Positions 41,813-52,496 of a stretch of DNA of 64,000 bases are shown one piece after another. A program made the translations under genes and the position numbers. Each line of letters opens with the position of its first letter. Positions within the stretch are counted from its first letter, which is position 1. The stretch lies in the NCBI RefSeq assembly GCF_040833975.1, contig NZ_CP162130.1:2058501-2122500 (forward strand), written 5' to 3'. Under the pieces are notes generated by a model. It was not told where the DNA came from and made no database searches. It worked only from the letters and a program-made list of their open reading frames with translations. The stretch is from Leptospira sp. WS92.C1. GTDB lineage: Bacteria; Spirochaetota; Leptospiria; Leptospirales; Leptospiraceae.

Positions 41813-42751
41813 CTATGCGAGCAAATTCGAAGGAAGTTTAAAGTTCATGGAATCCTCTCTGGAACCAGGAAACAATTCTACATTCGCATTCGGATAGAAG
41901 GTTTTTAATTTTGAAATGATCTCATCCACAAGAACCTGAGGGGTAGAAGCTCCTGCTGTCAGACCTAAAATTTGAATCTTATTATTTTGAATGTAGTCTT
42001 TGGAAAGATCGTCGGCTCCGGTTACTTTAAAGGAATGAGGTTTTGATTTTTGGGCGAGCTGCAAAAGTCTCAAAGAATTGGAACTATTATCAGCACCGAT
42101 CACAAGCATCGCGTCTATGATATCCATCATCTGGGATACCGCTTCTTGTCTTTCGGTGGTCGCATAACAAATATCATCCTTTGCTGGATGTTCCACAAAT
42201 GGAAACGTATTTGAAATCTGATCGACAACACTTCTTGTATCCGCCACAGAAAGGGTGGTCTGCATCAAATACGTCAACGGCTTGTCCGGATTGATCTTAT
42301 TTTTGAGTGCGACTACGTCTTCTGGAGATTCTACCAAGAACATTTCTGCTTCGCCCATAGTTCCAATCGCCTCGTCGTGTCCCTCATGGCCGATATAAAT
42401 GATTTGATGTGTATCCCGGATCTTTCTCGCCTTTCTGTGTACTCTTGTCACCAAAGGACAAGTCGCATCTCCGATCTTCATTCCTCGATTTTTTGCGGCC
42501 TCTACTACGGAAGGGGCAACCCCGTGAGCTGAAAATACAACCGTGGCTCCGTCCGGAGCTTCGTCGAGGTCGTTGATAAATAAAATTCCTCTTTTTTTCA
42601 TGTCTTCCACAACTCTTCGATTGTGAACGATCTCTTTGCGAACGTAGATCTGTTCCGCTGCATTAGCCTGAACCTGTTCCACGTAAGAAATCGCATATTT
42701 CACGCCGGCGCAAAATCCTCTGGGATTGGCTAAATAGATTTTTTCTAACAT
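41813..42751 (-). CDS. ispH: 4-hydroxy-3-methylbut-2-enyl diphosphate reductase
   Basis: A 312-residue iron-sulfur enzyme of the non-mevalonate isoprenoid pathway that makes IPP and DMAPP. The first cluster ligand is in NPRGFCAGVKYAI, the second in GDATCPLVTRVHRKARK and the third in DDICYATTERQEAV; HGVAPSV and YIGHEGHDEAIGT carry substrate-binding His and Glu residues. The start is the ATG at 42751, with CGGAG five bases upstream. Standing alone on the minus strand, it diverges from the first flaB. Confidence 0.96.
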   Translation of the reverse strand: MLEKIYLANPRGFCAGVKYAISYVEQVQANAAEQIYVRKEIVHNRRVVEDMKKRGILFINDLDEAPDGATVVFSAHGVAPSVVEAAKNRGMKIGDATCPLVTRVHRKARKIRDTHQIIYIGHEGHDEAIGTMGEAEMFLVESPEDVVALKNKINPDKPLTYLMQTTLSVADTRSVVDQISNTFPFVEHPAKDDICYATTERQEAVSQMMDIIDAMLVIGADNSSNSLRLLQLAQKSKPHSFKVTGADDLSKDYIQNNKIQILGLTAGASTPQVLVDEIISKLKTFYPNANVELFPGSREDSMNFKLPSNLLA

Positions 42752-43903
<1,152 letters not shown>

Positions 43904-43909
43904 CCGTTT

Positions 43910-43943
43910 CTTCCGGCTGAAAGACTTTAATTTCAGCCGGAAG
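43910..43943 (+). terminator. Perfect hairpin after flaB (first of three)
   Basis: A 13-base stem (43910-43922 with 43931-43943) closes an eight-base loop right after the flaB stop. No T-tract follows, so it may protect the mRNA 3' end rather than stop transcription. Confidence 0.7.
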
Positions 43944-43966
43944 AGTTAAGCAATCGCCGGAAAAGA

Positions 43967-44057
<91 letters not shown>

Positions 44058-44094
44058 CATTCCAAATCGAAAACTCCGAAGTCAAAGAAACAAG

Positions 44095-44514
44095 ATGATA
44101 GGAACGATTCGTAAATGGAGTGGGGGACTTTTCCTTTTGGGAATCGGATTCAATCTCTTCTGCGTTTCTTCGATGAATTTTTCCGGAATCTGTCCCGTTG
44201 GAATGCCGGGTTTCTCTAAGACCGTTTCCGAACAATCGCTTCCACCTTGTCATGAAGAATCTCCCAATTCGACTTCTTCCGAATCTTCGGCGCCTTGTTG
44301 TTCTTCGGAGATCTTAAAGGTCGATTCGGTCGTTGAATTTCGTTTCAAAGTTCAAAAACTTTTTCAATCGAATGAAATCCTGATTTTATTTTTCTTTCCT
44401 ATGGAATGGACTTTTAATTCGATAGATTTACTTATAGGTCTCCATCGCGACCAAAATTTTTCTCTTTCCGATTTTAAAACCCCCCGGTCCTTTCTTCAAG
44501 TTTTCAGAATCTAA
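44095..44514 (+). CDS. Cys- and His-containing protein upstream of metal efflux genes
   Basis: A 139-residue protein with an N-terminal hydrophobic segment (LFLLGIGFNLFCVSSM) that may be a signal or anchor, then a short region with CPVGMPGF, PPCHEE and SAPCCSS. The cysteines and histidine could bind a metal. The rest is mixed with a hydrophobic stretch (ILILFFFPMEW). No family was recognised. It is the first gene before a CusC-like gene, 42 bases upstream, so a role in metal handling is likely but inferred from context. No clear ribosome binding site is seen. Confidence 0.6.
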   Translation: MIGTIRKWSGGLFLLGIGFNLFCVSSMNFSGICPVGMPGFSKTVSEQSLPPCHEESPNSTSSESSAPCCSSEILKVDSVVEFRFKVQKLFQSNEILILFFFPMEWTFNSIDLLIGLHRDQNFSLSDFKTPRSFLQVFRI

Positions 44515-44556
44515 TCCGACTCATTCTTCTTTTTTATAAAAAATTAGGAGGAACCT

Positions 44557-45945
44557 ATGAGTTCTCTACAGATTTATCTTATCATTCTTCTATTCTATTT
44601 TTCCTTTCCGATCATTGGAGAAGGAAAAGACGTGCACTCAGTTTTGGAACTGATTGCAAAAGAACACCCCGAGGCAAAGTCCCTCGGACATTTGACACAC
44701 TCGCATCAATCGCATACGGAAGCCTCTGGAATTCTTCCAGATCCTAGGATCGGTGTCGCCTACCGTAACTTTCCTACCCGAAACGGTTACGCTCTCAACG
44801 ACAGACCTTTGGATACTCCGACGATGACGGGAGTCGAGGTTTCTCTTTCTCAAGAATTTCCGTTTCCGGGAAAGTTAGGATCCGAACAAAAAATTTCTAA
44901 ATACATGGAGAAAGAAGCGGGCTTTAGTTATCTTTCCGGGATCAATCGGCTTTTGGGAGATCTTCTCTCCAAACTCAATCAATATCAAAGACTTCAGAAC
45001 AAAAAAATCTTAAACGGAAAGATTGTGCAAATTCTTTCGGCGCAGAAGAATATTTCGGAAAGTTACTATTCTTCCGGAAATATTTCCCTCGCAGGAAGCC
45101 TCAAAGCCACGGTCGCCAAAACCGAATCCTTTGAAAAAGAGACCGAATACGATACGAATCTAAAAGACCTTTCATCCCAGTTGGGTTACTTTCAAATCGA
45201 AGAGAAACTTACCTTTTCCGATCTTTCTTCTCTGAATCTCGAAGAATACTTTCAGAAAAACGAATTTAGAATTCTGGGTTTGCAGGGCTCTTTAGAATCC
45301 TTTGCGACCGAAAATCCGGAATACAAATCTTTTCTTACGATTGAAAAAAGACTCAAAGAATCCGCGAAGCTGAGCAAACTTTCCCTCCTCCCGGAGACGG
45401 AAGTTTTTGTTTCGTATATGAACCGGAGAAACCAAAACTTCGCGATCGATCGTGGTCCTCTGGACTATCGTGTGATGGATACGACCGAATACAGAGGGGA
45501 CCTCTTTAGTTTCGGAATCAATGTAAGAATTCCCGTTTGGTCCGCTCTCAAATGGCAAAGTATTACGGGTCAGTATGAAAGAGAAGCGGACGCCGGAAAA
45601 GAATCTGCGGAAAAAGTCAAGAGTCAGGTGATCTCGGAGTTACATCGTAACGTTGAACTCATTCGCGGTTACGAAAAACAAATCGAAATTCTTCAAAAAA
45701 AATTGATTCCGGAATTGGAAAGAGTGGTCCGCGCCAACGCATCCTTGTATGTCCCGGGAAAGGCGAGTCCGCAGGATATTCTCATAACTCAAGTGGAAGT
45801 CATCAACGCTCAGATTCGTAAAGAGGATTTGATCGAAAGAAAAAACGAATCCATTCTAAACGTACTTCGAATCCTGAGTCAAATTTACACCGACCCGCGC
45901 GAAGGTTCCCATCTCGGTCACGAAAACAAAGGAGCCCGTCTATGA
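44557..45945 (+). CDS. TolC-family outer-membrane efflux protein (CusC/CzcC-like)
   Basis: A 462-residue outer-membrane factor of a metal-exporting tripartite pump. A signal peptide ends near residue 24, followed by long helical hairpins (for example EIISELHRNVELIRGYEKQIEILQKK-like pattern) typical of TolC. The protein spans outer membrane and periplasm. It is preceded by AGGAGGAA. Its stop overlaps the adaptor start by four bases. Its place before the CusB- and CusA-like genes fixes the role. Confidence 0.88.
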   Translation: MSSLQIYLIILLFYFSFPIIGEGKDVHSVLELIAKEHPEAKSLGHLTHSHQSHTEASGILPDPRIGVAYRNFPTRNGYALNDRPLDTPTMTGVEVSLSQEFPFPGKLGSEQKISKYMEKEAGFSYLSGINRLLGDLLSKLNQYQRLQNKKILNGKIVQILSAQKNISESYYSSGNISLAGSLKATVAKTESFEKETEYDTNLKDLSSQLGYFQIEEKLTFSDLSSLNLEEYFQKNEFRILGLQGSLESFATENPEYKSFLTIEKRLKESAKLSKLSLLPETEVFVSYMNRRNQNFAIDRGPLDYRVMDTTEYRGDLFSFGINVRIPVWSALKWQSITGQYEREADAGKESAEKVKSQVISELHRNVELIRGYEKQIEILQKKLIPELERVVRANASLYVPGKASPQDILITQVEVINAQIRKEDLIERKNESILNVLRILSQIYTDPREGSHLGHENKGARL

Positions 45946-47030
45946 AATTCCCGTTTCGTCTAACAATCTCTATTTTTCTGCTTTCGGTTTTTGTTTGGAA
46001 TTGTACAAAGGAAAAGGAAATTTATTATTGCCCGATGCATCCGACCTATACTTCCGATCGTCCGGGTACCTGTCCGATCTGCAATATGGATCTCGTAAAA
46101 AAAGATCACGAAGAACACAATTCAAGTTTTGCCTCGGGATCGAATACGATGAATCCTTCGGATACGACGAAAAAGGTTTCCACTCCTCAAGAAACCGATT
46201 CCCAGAAATCAAAGAACGTTTTGGAGGATGTTTCTTCCAACCGGGAACTTTTTCTTTCCTTGGAAAAACAACAGTCGATAGGAATCAAAACGGATTCTGT
46301 GCTGAGGCGCAATCTTACAAAAAAAATTTCGGCCTATTCTTCGGTTGCTTATGATCCGGAATTGTATACGGCTATAATCGAATATCGGGAAATGCTCCGT
46401 TCTCGTGAATTTTTCCCCGATACCGGATCCTCACTCGGAGGTCAGAATCTTCAGATTCGTTTGAGACAGTTGGGGCTTTCCACGGATCAAATCCGACTTT
46501 GGACCTCAGGTAAAAGAGATCCTTCCGAACTCATCTTGGGGGGGAAGTCGGGACGATCTCATATCTATTCTCAAATCTATGAATCCGATTTTTCTTCGGT
46601 TCATGTCGGTTTAAAAATTTTATTCAAAACCAACGTCTATCCGGATACAACTTTTCACGGAACGATTCGAAGTATAGATACAATCCTGGATAAAAACACC
46701 CGAACCCTTCGTCTGCGAAGCGAGGTCGAGGATAAACAACAAAAACTCAAACCTCAGATGTTCGGGAATTTGGAAATTCAAATTCCTCTAAAACAAACTC
46801 TGAGCGTGCCGACTTCCTCGATTCTGGATACCGGTGCCTATAAGATCGTTTACGTACAAACCGGACCGGATCGTTTTTTGGCGACTTCCGTGAAAACCGG
46901 TTTAAACATCGGAGACTGGACTGAAATCAAGGAAGGGCTGAAAGAAGGGGAAAGAGTTGTCTCCGAGTCCACTTTCCTGATCGACTCTGAAGCAAGGATC
47001 CGTTTCGGCTCCGCCCTACATACTCACTGA
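45942..47030 (+). CDS. CusB-like periplasmic adaptor lipoprotein with metal-binding head
   Basis: A 362-residue membrane-fusion protein. The signal FLLSVFVWNC carries a lipobox, so it should be lipid-anchored at Cys21. A heavy-metal-binding domain follows, with YYCPMHP and CPICNMDL (Cys and His ligands) at about residues 28-52. The adaptor part has the usual lipoyl and barrel halves around a short helical hairpin (about 150-185) and ends in a His-containing tail. It is shorter than a typical CusB. It joins the outer-membrane protein to the RND pump and may pass metal to it. Confidence 0.88.
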   Translation: MKFPFRLTISIFLLSVFVWNCTKEKEIYYCPMHPTYTSDRPGTCPICNMDLVKKDHEEHNSSFASGSNTMNPSDTTKKVSTPQETDSQKSKNVLEDVSSNRELFLSLEKQQSIGIKTDSVLRRNLTKKISAYSSVAYDPELYTAIIEYREMLRSREFFPDTGSSLGGQNLQIRLRQLGLSTDQIRLWTSGKRDPSELILGGKSGRSHIYSQIYESDFSSVHVGLKILFKTNVYPDTTFHGTIRSIDTILDKNTRTLRLRSEVEDKQQKLKPQMFGNLEIQIPLKQTLSVPTSSILDTGAYKIVYVQTGPDRFLATSVKTGLNIGDWTEIKEGLKEGERVVSESTFLIDSEARIRFGSALHTH

Positions 47031-47037
47031 GGTGGTC

Positions 47038-50000
47038 ATGATTCAGAATATAATTCGTTTTTCAGTAAATCATAAATTTCTAATTCTTTTGATTACGATC
47101 GGACTACTTCTTGGATCCGTCGTTTCCTTAAAGAATATTCCCCTGGACGCGATTCCGGATCTTTCCGATACTCAGGTGATCGTCTATTCCCGTTGGGATC
47201 GAAGCCCGGACATCTTAGAAGACCAAGTAACTTATCCGATCATCACTTCTCTTTTGGGAGCTCCTAAAATCAAAGCGGTTCGCGGCTTTTCCGATTTCGG
47301 TTATTCCTATGTCTATGTGATCTTTCAGGATGGAACTGATATCTATTGGGCAAGATCCAGAGTTCTCGAGTATCTAACGAGAATTCAATCCAATCTTCCC
47401 GCTGGAGTGAAGGTAGAATTGGGTCCGGACGCGAGTTCGGTCGGTTGGGTCTATCAGTATGCTCTTTCGGATACTACCGGAAATTCTTCTCTTTCCGATC
47501 TAAGAACCTTTCAGGACTTTAAACTCAGATATTTGCTCAACGCGGTGCCTGGAGTTTCCGAAGTTGCTTCGATCGGAGGTTTTAAAAAACAGTACCAGAT
47601 CACTCTACAACCAAACGATTTACGTTCCTATAATATAGATTTCGAAACCTTGGTTCGAAAAATCCGGGAAAGTAACCAAGAAACCGGGGGAAGGCTCGTC
47701 GAACTTTCCGGGGCTGAATTTATGGTTCGCGGAAGGGGTTATCTTTCTTCCTTGGAAGACATCGAAAATATATCATTAGGAAGCGATCTCAATGGAACAC
47801 CGATCCTTGTAAAAAACGTAGCTACCGTTTCCTTGGGTCCTGATATCAGAAGAGGAATCGTGGATCTTAACGGAGAAGGTGATGTCGTCGCCGGAACTAT
47901 CGTAATGCGACACGGTGAAAACGCGTTAAACGTCATCGAACGTCTCAAAACAAAAATAGAATCGATTCGAAAAAATCTGCCGAGTGGAACGGAATTAATA
48001 ACCACCTACGATCGATCGGAGTTGATTCAAAACGCGATTTCCACGCTTCGATGGAAGCTGATCGAAGAGATGTTGATCGTATCTGCTGTGATTCTTTTGT
48101 TTCTCTGGCATTTTCCATCCGCGATCATTCCGATTCTTACGATTCCGATCAGCGTTTTGATCACTTTTATTCCGATGTATCTATTGGATATCAACGCCAA
48201 TCTCATGTCCCTTTCCGGAATGGCGATTTCCATCGGAGTTCTTGTGGACGGGGCCATTGTAGAGGTCGAAAACGCGTATAAGAAATTAGAAGAATGGGAA
48301 ACTTCGGGAAGGATCGGAGATTATCACCAAGTCCGATTGGAAGCGCTCTTGGAAGTCGGCCCGTCCGTTTTCTTTTCCTTACTCGTCATAGCGGTCGCAT
48401 TTTTCCCCGTATTCGCGCTTGTCGATCAGGAAGGAAGGTTATTTAAACCTTTGGCATATTCAAAAAACATTGCAATGGCGGTCGCCGCGTTGCTCGCGAT
48501 TACACTCGACCCCGCGTTTCGGATGCTTTTTACTAGGATGGATCCTTTTGTATTCAAAAACGCACTCCTATCCAAACTCGCAACAGGCCTTTTGGTAGGT
48601 AAATATTATCCCGAGGAAAAACATCCGGTCAGTAAAATTCTTTTCCGATTTTATGGACCTGCCTGTCGTTGGGTTTTACACAATCCCAAAAAGACAATTT
48701 TCGCCGGGTTCGTTTTAGTGATCCTTACCATTCCGGTGTATCTGAGCCTGGGATCAGAGTTTATGCCACCTCTGGATGAAGAATCCCTTTTGTATATGCC
48801 GACTACGTTACCCGGAATCGGAGTCGCCGAAGCCCAAAAACTAATGACTGCGATGGATCAAAAACTCAAATCCGTTCCCGAAGTCAAAAAGGTTTTTGGA
48901 AAATCGGGGCGATCCGAGACCGCGACAGATTCGGCTCCATTCTCCATGATGGAAACCGTAATTCTTCTACATCCAAAAGAAGAATGGAGAAAAGCGGATC
49001 GATTTTATTCCTCTTGGCCTCGAATATTGCAATGGCCCTTTTTTCCATTTACATCGGAAAGGATCACCAAAGAAGAATTGGTAAAAATTCTCAACGAGCA
49101 GATGCAATTTCCCGGAGCGACTAACGCATGGACGATGCCGATCAAAGCGAGGATCGACATGCTCAGCACCGGAATGCGTACTCCGATTGGAATCAAAGTT
49201 TTAGGGGCCTCTTTGGAGGAAATCGAAAAGATCGGAATTCAGGTCGAATCAATTCTCAAAACGGTTCCGGAAACACGAAGTGCATTTGCGGAAAGAACCA
49301 CGGGAGGTTATTACCTCGATGTCGAATTTAAACGACCAAGTTTAGCAAGATATAATATATCTGTAGACTCCGCTCAACAGATCGTAGTATCCGCAATTGG
49401 AGGAGAATCGATCACTCAAACCATAGAAGGAAGGGAAAGATTTTCGGTAAATCTTCGTTATCCGAGAGAGTTAAGAGATTCCGTGGAAAAGATGAAATCC
49501 ATACTCGTCCCAACTTCAATCTTTGGTCATATCCCGCTCAACGAGATCGCGGAGATTAGGGTCAAAACCGGTCCGTCCATGATCCGGGATGAAAACGGAT
49601 TTCTCGCTGGTTACGTCTACGTAGATCCGTCCACGACGGATATTGGAGGATACGTGGATCGGGCTAAAATTATAGTTTCGCAAAAAGTCCCGCTTCCGAG
49701 CGGTTATTCCATAGAATGGAGCGGCCAGTATGAAAACATGCTCCGAGTTCGGGAAAGAATGAAGTATGTCCTTCCGCTTACGATTTTTATTATATTCTTA
49801 CTTTTGTATGCGAATACGAAATCGTATGCAAAAACTTTGATCATCCTTCTCGCGGTTCCGTTTTCACTGATAGGGGCGATAGGATTGTTGTATGTCCTTG
49901 ACTATCATATTTCGGTAGCGGTTTGGGTCGGAATGATCGCTCTTATGGGGTTGGATGCGGAAACGGGGGTTTTTATGCTTCTTTATCTGGATCTTTCTTT

Positions 50001-50304
50001 TGAAGACGCCCGGAAAAAAGGGAGGTTGCGCAATCCGGAGGAATGGATCGACGCGGTCTTGCACGGCGCCGTCCATAGAGTACGACCCAAGATTATGACA
50101 GTACTAGCGGCGATGATGGGGTTGATGCCGATCCTTTGGTCGCACAGCACGGGTTCGGATTTGATGAAACGAATCGCGGCGCCGATGGTTGGAGGTCTTG
50201 TAACGAGCTTTATCTTAGAACTGTTAGTCTATCCTCCGATCTATTTACTTTGGAAACAAGGAGAACTTTTCTCGCTTCTAAAATTTAGAAATCAGGCGCA
50301 ATGA
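47038..50304 (+). CDS. CusA/CzcA-type heavy-metal RND efflux pump
   Basis: A 1088-residue inner-membrane transporter exporting metal cations such as Cu(I), Ag(I) or Zn/Co/Cd; the metal cannot be told. The N-terminus FSVNHKFLILLITIGLLLG is TM1, YPIITSLLGAPKIKAVRGFSDFGYSYVYVIFQDGTD is typical of the HME branch, and the TM4 region SGMAISIGVLVDGAIVEVENAY has the functional Asp/Glu. The start is the ATG at 47038, preceded by GAGGTGG; a GTG at 47032 is less likely. It begins seven bases after the adaptor stop. Confidence 0.94.
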   Translation: MIQNIIRFSVNHKFLILLITIGLLLGSVVSLKNIPLDAIPDLSDTQVIVYSRWDRSPDILEDQVTYPIITSLLGAPKIKAVRGFSDFGYSYVYVIFQDGTDIYWARSRVLEYLTRIQSNLPAGVKVELGPDASSVGWVYQYALSDTTGNSSLSDLRTFQDFKLRYLLNAVPGVSEVASIGGFKKQYQITLQPNDLRSYNIDFETLVRKIRESNQETGGRLVELSGAEFMVRGRGYLSSLEDIENISLGSDLNGTPILVKNVATVSLGPDIRRGIVDLNGEGDVVAGTIVMRHGENALNVIERLKTKIESIRKNLPSGTELITTYDRSELIQNAISTLRWKLIEEMLIVSAVILLFLWHFPSAIIPILTIPISVLITFIPMYLLDINANLMSLSGMAISIGVLVDGAIVEVENAYKKLEEWETSGRIGDYHQVRLEALLEVGPSVFFSLLVIAVAFFPVFALVDQEGRLFKPLAYSKNIAMAVAALLAITLDPAFRMLFTRMDPFVFKNALLSKLATGLLVGKYYPEEKHPVSKILFRFYGPACRWVLHNPKKTIFAGFVLVILTIPVYLSLGSEFMPPLDEESLLYMPTTLPGIGVAEAQKLMTAMDQKLKSVPEVKKVFGKSGRSETATDSAPFSMMETVILLHPKEEWRKADRFYSSWPRILQWPFFPFTSERITKEELVKILNEQMQFPGATNAWTMPIKARIDMLSTGMRTPIGIKVLGASLEEIEKIGIQVESILKTVPETRSAFAERTTGGYYLDVEFKRPSLARYNISVDSAQQIVVSAIGGESITQTIEGRERFSVNLRYPRELRDSVEKMKSILVPTSIFGHIPLNEIAEIRVKTGPSMIRDENGFLAGYVYVDPSTTDIGGYVDRAKIIVSQKVPLPSGYSIEWSGQYENMLRVRERMKYVLPLTIFIIFLLLYANTKSYAKTLIILLAVPFSLIGAIGLLYVLDYHISVAVWVGMIALMGLDAETGVFMLLYLDLSFEDARKKGRLRNPEEWIDAVLHGAVHRVRPKIMTVLAAMMGLMPILWSHSTGSDLMKRIAAPMVGGLVTSFILELLVYPPIYLLWKQGELFSLLKFRNQAQ

Positions 50305-50316
50305 AAACAAAATACT

Positions 50317-50457
50317 ATGGAGTTTTACTCTTCGGTAGAAAACGTCAGTCCTCTTATCAAGGAAGCGATATCTTCCGAGTCCGAACCGAAAAGTCCAAAA
50401 AGCGAAAATGAAAACAAAATTCAGAAGAAAAAAAGTTTAAAGAGGGAAAAATCATGA
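50317..50457 (+). CDS. Possible 46-residue lysine-rich protein
   Basis: A short frame from ATG 50317 encodes a Ser-, Glu- and Lys-rich peptide, and its TGA overlaps the ATG of the His-rich peptide gene by four bases. The base composition looks coding, but no ribosome binding site is seen. It may be a linker gene in the operon or a chance frame. A second frame at 50301 (36 codons) overlaps it. Confidence 0.25.
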   Translation: MEFYSSVENVSPLIKEAISSESEPKSPKSENENKIQKKKSLKREKS

Positions 50458-50675
50458 TTCAAAAAACAATTCAGATCCTTGTCCTAATAGGATTTTTATC
50501 TGGGGCCGCGATAACCGCGCAGGAAGGCGATCGCAAGGAGCACAAAGATTCAAAGAATCAACGGGAACATGGAAAAGATTCCGATCATTCCAAACACAAA
50601 GATTCCGGGAAAGAGAAAAATTCCGGCAGGGAACACGATCATTCTAAGATGAAAGAATCAAAAGGGAAGAAGTAA
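50454..50675 (+). CDS. Exported His-, Lys- and Asp-rich small protein
   Basis: A 73-residue protein. A signal peptide (MIQKTIQILVLIGFLSGAAITAQ) is followed by about 50 residues made almost only of His, Lys, Asp, Glu, Ser and Gly, with EHKD, EHGKDSDHSKHKD and EHDHSKMKE. The many His residues suggest metal binding in the periplasm. AGAGGG precedes the ATG. Its place directly behind the metal efflux pump supports a metal-buffering role. It has no recognised family. Confidence 0.8.
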   Translation: MIQKTIQILVLIGFLSGAAITAQEGDRKEHKDSKNQREHGKDSDHSKHKDSGKEKNSGREHDHSKMKESKGKK

Positions 50676-50722
50676 GTAACGAGCTGCGAGAGCAGAATGG
50701 TTACTTACGGAGAATAAATAAA

Positions 50723-50745
50723 AAAGCCGCCCGAAGGGCGGCTTT
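50723..50745. terminator. Strong bidirectional terminator
   Basis: AAAGCCGCCC at 50723-50732 pairs perfectly with GGGCGGCTTT at 50736-50745 around GAA. The A-run on one side and T-run on the other serve both the efflux operon and the convergent flaB. Confidence 0.9.
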
Positions 50746-50771
50746 GAAACAGCGTTGAAAGAGAAATCCGA

Positions 50772-51640
<869 letters not shown>

Positions 51641-51649
51641 ATCGTGTTA

Positions 51650-51691
51650 CCCGGATCCGTCCGGGCCGAAATTTGGGGCAGAAAATCTGCC
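51650..51691 (-). promoter_or_regulatory. Two hairpins in the flaB leader
   Basis: CCCGGA at 51650-51655 pairs with TCCGGG at 51660-51665, and GGCAGA at 51677-51682 pairs with TCTGCC at 51686-51691. Both are in the expected 5' untranslated region of the minus-strand flaB, 27-68 bases upstream of the ATG, and could modulate translation or mRNA stability. Confidence 0.4.
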
Positions 51692-51709
51692 TTTGTTTTA
51701 TCCACTGCG

Positions 51710-51755
51710 AACTTTCACTCTGTGCGGGACGGAGGTGAAAGTTTTTATATTTTTT
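51710..51755 (+). terminator. Terminator-like hairpin on the plus strand, upstream of flaB (minus) start
   Basis: AACTTTCAC at 51710-51718 pairs with GTGAAAGTT at 51735-51743 and is followed by TTTATATTTTTT. This has the form of a rho-independent terminator for transcription from left to right, yet no plus-strand gene ends here. It could end a small antisense RNA, or be unrelated. Confidence 0.45.
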
Positions 51756-51944
51756 CCCTAAAGTCTTGTGCGGAGGGAGCCGAACTTAAGTTTAGGGAGA
51801 TTTTGTCAAAATTCTACTCAACTTATTTCCTGAATGCAACTCTTTTCCTATGAGTTGCAAAAAAATCCTTTTCTTTCCATTGTGTTTTCTGAATGTTTTG
51901 ATCGTATTTTGTCTCTTTTTGGGACAAAGAGAAGAGTTGAAATC

Positions 51945-52496
51945 ATGAAAATTTATACTAAAAAAGGGGACCTCGGTCAAACGTCCCTAGCCAGCGGAGC
52001 CAAAGTAACCAAGTCTGATGCAAGAGTGGGATTGTATGGAACCGCAGACGAACTCAATTCCACAATCGGAGTTGTAAAGGCGTTTTTACCAGCACAATCC
52101 GTTCTTCATTCCTCTTTGGAGATGATTCAAAATCTACTTTTTGAATTGGGCTCCGAATTGGCTGGTTTCCAGGCGAAAGAAGATTCCTGCATTTTAAAGG
52201 ACGACATTTCGTTCTTGGAAACGGAGATCGATCGAATGCAGGAAAAGTTGACTCCTTTGAAAAAGTTCATTCTGCCAGGCGGAAGTAAAGCATCTTCTTT
52301 TTTGCATATTTCCAGAACCGTCACGAGAAGGTTGGAAAGAGATATGGTTCGTTGTAAAGAAGAGGGGCTTGAAATTCTTTCTCCTCCTATGGTATTTATC
52401 AATCGTTTATCTGACTATTTTTTTGTAGCGGCTCGATTTGCAAATTTAGAAGAAAAGATTCAGGAGCCCGTATGGACGTCCCGAGCAAAAGCGTAA
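51945..52496 (+). CDS. ATP:cob(I)alamin adenosyltransferase (PduO type)
   Basis: A 183-residue PduO-type enzyme that adds the adenosyl group to cob(I)alamin. TKKGDLGQTSL near residue 5, the ATP-site DARVGLYGTADELNSTIG near residue 26, and FILPGGSKASSFLHISRTVTRRLERDMV near residue 110 are diagnostic. The start is the ATG at 51945; the open frame runs 37 codons further up without support. Leptospira make or use B12, and this enzyme supplies the coenzyme form. It overlaps the POT transporter start by 25 bases. Confidence 0.93.
   Translation: MKIYTKKGDLGQTSLASGAKVTKSDARVGLYGTADELNSTIGVVKAFLPAQSVLHSSLEMIQNLLFELGSELAGFQAKEDSCILKDDISFLETEIDRMQEKLTPLKKFILPGGSKASSFLHISRTVTRRLERDMVRCKEEGLEILSPPMVFINRLSDYFFVAARFANLEEKIQEPVWTSRAKA

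Noticed and set aside
44557..45945. Idea that the efflux genes form a type I secretion system
   Set aside because: The adaptor's heavy-metal head and the HME-type pump point to metal export, and no ABC exporter is present.
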